From: Caldifarciminota bacterium
Lineage (GTDB): Bacteria > Hydrothermota > UBA3073 > NMUJ01
Length of the DNA stretch: 9,008 nt
NCBI GenBank assembly: GCA_021158725.1
Contig: JAGGUB010000053.1
Location: 1 to 9,008 of the forward strand
Direction of reading: 5' to 3'
Shown here piece by piece: positions 6,781 to 9,008 of the stretch. Made by a program: the position numbers and the translations under genes. The notes under the pieces were generated by a model. The model had not been told where the DNA came from. It saw only the letters and a list, made by a program, of their open reading frames with translations, and did no database searches. The first letter of the stretch is position 1. Every line of letters begins with the position of its first letter.

Positions 6781-6807
6781 AAGATACGTGTGACATAGCC
6801 AAGTCAA
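6781..6807 (-). promoter_or_regulatory. Candidate promoter for the lipoprotein gene
   Basis: On the minus strand TTGACT (6807-6802) is followed after 15 bp by TATCTT (6786-6781). The spacing is shorter than ideal. The implied transcript start, about 6774-6775, falls at the SD, leaving a leader of about 10 nt. The match in design to the rpmF promoter raises confidence a little. Confidence 0.4.
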
Positions 6808-6828
6808 TCTATCCACAGTGACCAAATG

Positions 6829-6857
6829 TTGACGTAGCTCATATCCACCTATATTTG
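6829..6857 (+). promoter_or_regulatory. Candidate promoter for the GH57 gene
   Basis: TTGACG (6829-6834) is followed by TATATT (6850-6855, 15-bp spacer) or TATTTG (6852-6857, 17-bp spacer). This is nearly the same layout as the rpmF promoter. The predicted start, about 6861-6864, coincides with the GTG at 6861, so the message may have no leader. The TTG at 6855 lies within the -10 box and is unlikely to be translated. Confidence 0.5.
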
Positions 6858-6860
6858 GGT

Positions 6861-8501
6861 GTGTGGACATTACTTCTCTGGATGCACACAGTAATATCTG
6901 ATCCCAACGTATATCTGTTGATATTATGGAACCAACACCAACCCCGTTATTTCAAAGATCCCACCACAGGTGAATACACTAAACCCTGGGTACGCTTACA
7001 TTGTACTAAGGATTACTATGATATGGCAGCTACACTTGAGAAGTATCCGCAAGTACATTGTGTGATAAACCTCACACCATCTCTGATATCACAGATACTC
7101 GATATGATCGCAATGTACGAATCAGGTAAACCCACCGATATCTACATGAGGTTAACACTAAAGCCCGCAGACGCGCTCACAGATAGTGAGAAGCTTTTCA
7201 TTGCAGAGAACTTCTTCAGCGCCAACTGGAGGAATATGATCGACAGGTACCCACGGTATCACGAGTTACGGCTTAAACGCAGATTCAAACCCGATGGTTC
7301 ATTAGACGCAGAAGCTACACTTAACAACTACACGGTACAGGATTGGCGTGACCTACAGGTATGGTTTAACCTCACATGGGTTGACCCATCCTTTCACGAT
7401 GACACGGTTGAGCTACCCACTGGCAAACATGTCACGGTAAGACATCTCATCGAAAAAGCTCGCAACTTCACCGAACATGACAAACGTGAACTTCTCGATA
7501 CACATATCGAGATAATGCGTGCAGTTTTACCGATACACAAAAGGTTACGTGATAGTGGGCAGATCGAACTTATCACTACCCCATTCTATCACCCTATATT
7601 GCCATTACTTTGTGACAATGGTATGGGGTTTCGATACCCCGACGATGCCGATACCCAGGTACGTAAGGCTATCACGTTTTATGAAGAGATTTTTGGCACC
7701 CCACCCACTGGCATGTGGCCCGCTGAGGGTGCAGTCTCCGAATCTGTCATCCCCATATTTGCACGTAACGGTATAAAATGGATAGCTTCCGACGAACAGG
7801 TACTGGCACATACGTTGGGTAAAGGATACTGTTCAGCACACGAAAAGTACCGCCCCTACATCGCAGTCAGTGATACATACAGTGTCTACATTATCTTTCG
7901 TGATACGAGGCTATCCGATGCTATAGGGTTTGTATATTCGGGTATGGATCCACAGGCTGCAGTCGACGATTTCATAGCAAATCTTGCATCAATACGTCAG
8001 CAGTTTGTCGATTCAAAATACCCACCACTTGTGTCTGTGATATTGGATGGCGAAAACCCATGGGAGAACTACCCTAACGATGGTAGTGACTTTTTAAATA
8101 CGTTATATTCAAGCTTACAGGATATAGATTGGATTACCCCTGTAACGTTGACCGATTTTCTAAGCATGTTCACCGTACGCGATACATTGTATAACCTGCA
8201 TGCAGGGTCTTGGATAGCTGCAAGTTTCGACACATGGATAGGCGAACCTGAAGAGAATCTCGCATGGGAGTATCTACTCAGGGTAAGGTTAGATATGGAA
8301 AGTTGGGCCAATGTACCCGCTGCATCATGGGAAGCCATCTACGCAGCAGAAGGTTCAGACTGGTTCTGGTGGTACGGGCGCGATCAATATACACATGATG
8401 AACATACGTTTGATGAGATGTTCCGCAATACACTCAAAACCGTCTACCTGTATGCGGGTAAACAACCGCCCGAGTTTCTTGACAAACGTATTATAAAGTA
8501 G
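6861..8501 (+). CDS. GH57 amylopullulanase/alpha-amylase-like enzyme
   Basis: 546 aa from GTG 6861. GH57 enzymes cleave or transfer alpha-glucans with retention of configuration. The family blocks are visible in order: HQP (26-28), GQIE (233-236), GMWPAEGAVSE (284-294) with Glu289 as the expected nucleophile, and VILDGENPWE (393-402) with Asp396 as the expected acid/base. Downstream are GSWIAASFDTWIGEPEEN (449-466) and AEGSDWFWWYG (496-506), which are typical of amylopullulanase- and alpha-amylase-type GH57 proteins, so the catalytic core appears complete. The first ~13 residues, WTLLLWMHTVIS, resemble a short uncharged secretion leader, which would put the enzyme outside the cytoplasm. The start is uncertain: no SD is present; alternatives are TTG 6855 and ATG 6882, and the ATG would remove most of the leader. 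The gene converges on glgP with one base between the stops. The exact substrate cannot be read from the sequence. Confidence 0.92.
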   Translation: MWTLLLWMHTVISDPNVYLLILWNQHQPRYFKDPTTGEYTKPWVRLHCTKDYYDMAATLEKYPQVHCVINLTPSLISQILDMIAMYESGKPTDIYMRLTLKPADALTDSEKLFIAENFFSANWRNMIDRYPRYHELRLKRRFKPDGSLDAEATLNNYTVQDWRDLQVWFNLTWVDPSFHDDTVELPTGKHVTVRHLIEKARNFTEHDKRELLDTHIEIMRAVLPIHKRLRDSGQIELITTPFYHPILPLLCDNGMGFRYPDDADTQVRKAITFYEEIFGTPPTGMWPAEGAVSESVIPIFARNGIKWIASDEQVLAHTLGKGYCSAHEKYRPYIAVSDTYSVYIIFRDTRLSDAIGFVYSGMDPQAAVDDFIANLASIRQQFVDSKYPPLVSVILDGENPWENYPNDGSDFLNTLYSSLQDIDWITPVTLTDFLSMFTVRDTLYNLHAGSWIAASFDTWIGEPEENLAWEYLLRVRLDMESWANVPAASWEAIYAAEGSDWFWWYGRDQYTHDEHTFDEMFRNTLKTVYLYAGKQPPEFLDKRIIK

Positions 8502-8502
8502 T

Positions 8503-9008
8503 TTACGTTGAGGTTTGACCTCTGAGTCTATCGAATACCATCATATATTCGGTTATCAACCTATATGTGTTGAATTGGCTTGCATTACGGATGATGGTGT
8601 TCTTCATAACCTGTAGCCATTTCGCCCTATTTCCGTAGAATGTTGGTATCACCACGTTTTCTAACTTATCGTATAGTGAGTTGGCACACCTCCTATCGTC
8701 ACCATCCTCTATGCTCCATCCTGTGACACCTTCGATACAACCCTCAACCCACCATCCATCCAGCACACTTAAGCTTGGCACCCCATTATGTGCAGCTTTC
8801 ATACCACTTGTACCTGAAGCCTCGAGCCGCGGTCGTGGTGTGTTGAGCCATACATCTACACCTGCTACCATCAGCTGAGCCACCTCCATATCGTAATTTT
8901 CAATATATACGATTTGGATATCATCCTTAAGCTCGTGTATACCTTTGTAGATTTTGCGTATCATGGATTTACCGTCGTAATCTGTTGGATATGCCTTACC
9001 AGCAAATA
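8503..9008 (-). CDS. glgP: Alpha-glucan phosphorylase, C-terminal part
   Basis: The last 168 codons of a GT35 phosphorylase; the gene continues beyond the right edge, so the apparent ATG at 8964 is internal. The enzyme releases glucose-1-phosphate from glycogen or maltodextrin in the cytoplasm, using PLP. The visible reading frame opens with FAGKAYPTDYDGKS, matching the conserved FAGKAHPxD..GK block. NTPRPRLEASGTSGMKAAHNG follows, shown here in part as EASGTSGMK, whose Lys corresponds to the Schiff-base lysine of rabbit phosphorylase (EASGTGNMK). LSVLDGWWVEG and GWSI follow. The SGM form and the short C-terminus fit the short bacterial/archaeal alpha-glucan phosphorylase subfamily rather than the long glycogen phosphorylases. 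The stop TAA (8505-8503) is one base from the stop of the GH57 gene, a linked enzyme of alpha-glucan breakdown. Confidence 0.93.
   Translation of the reverse strand, partial: FAGKAYPTDYDGKSMIRKIYKGIHELKDDIQIVYIENYDMEVAQLMVAGVDVWLNTPRPRLEASGTSGMKAAHNGVPSLSVLDGWWVEGCIEGVTGWSIEDGDDRRCANSLYDKLENVVIPTFYGNRAKWLQVMKNTIIRNASQFNTYRLITEYMMVFDRLRGQTST
8510..8522. repeat. Small perfect inverted repeat at the glgP end
   Basis: GAGGT-TTG-ACCTC is a 5-bp stem with a 3-nt loop inside the last codons of glgP, 8 bases past the GH57 stop. It could form a small hairpin in either transcript between the convergent genes. No T-tract follows on either strand, so I do not call it an intrinsic terminator. Confidence 0.35.

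Noticed and set aside
6855..6860. TTG start for the GH57 gene
   Set aside because: It lies in the proposed -10 box, has no SD, and adds only two residues before the GTG at 6861.
8510..8522. Intrinsic terminator for GH57 or glgP
   Set aside because: The stem is 5 bp with a 3-nt loop and no T-tract follows on either strand.
8503..8964. A complete small protein starting at ATG 8964
   Set aside because: The frame stays open to the window end and reads FAGKAYPTDYDGKS upstream, a conserved phosphorylase block, so the gene is truncated by the window.

Overview
The window looks like bacterial chromosome from a deep-branching or uncultured, probably double-membraned lineage. The evidence is a lipobox lipoprotein, an MepM/Csd3-type murein endopeptidase, ribosomal protein L32 next to plsX, strong GGAGG-type ribosome binding sites, and alpha-glucan enzymes of families GH57 and GT35. 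The style (very compact, ATA- and CGT-rich codons, short uncharged secretion leaders, an FN3 membrane protein of the DUF6754 type) reminds me of WOR-3/Stahlbacteria-like candidate phyla. That placement is a weak inference. I see no tRNA, rRNA, IS element, phage gene or CRISPR array.

Layout. (1) 57-2308, minus strand: an operon rpmF - plsX - M23 endopeptidase, with 4 nt between the first two genes and a 14-nt overlap between the last two. (2) 2309-2419: a divergent promoter region with one good sigma70-type promoter facing each way. (3) 2420-5611, plus strand: a tightly coupled four-gene block of envelope proteins. It holds an FN3 protein with two membrane anchors, a six-helix membrane protein, a two-anchor protein with a large domain predicted outside, and a second polytopic protein. 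None has a function I can name; this is the candidate undescribed system. (4) 5619-6764, minus strand: a beta-propeller-like lipoprotein, tail to tail with the block. (5) 6765-6860: a second divergent promoter region. (6) 6861-8501, plus strand: a GH57 amylopullulanase-like enzyme. (7) 8503-9008, minus strand: the C-terminal part of an alpha-glucan phosphorylase (glgP) that runs off the right end, one base from the GH57 stop.

Functional picture. Region 1 joins translation (L32), phospholipid precursor synthesis (PlsX) and wall remodelling (M23), a growth-linked envelope operon. Region 3 probably encodes a membrane complex, because the genes are coupled (SD overlapping a stop, TGATG, ATGA) and their topologies look complementary. 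Regions 6 and 7 both act on starch/glycogen-type polymers, one by hydrolysis or transfer and one by phosphorolysis. The plus strand is C-rich over G whichever strand is coding, so the minus strand is probably the replication leading strand. The four promoters I can propose all place the transcript start at or just before the SD or start codon, suggesting very short leaders.
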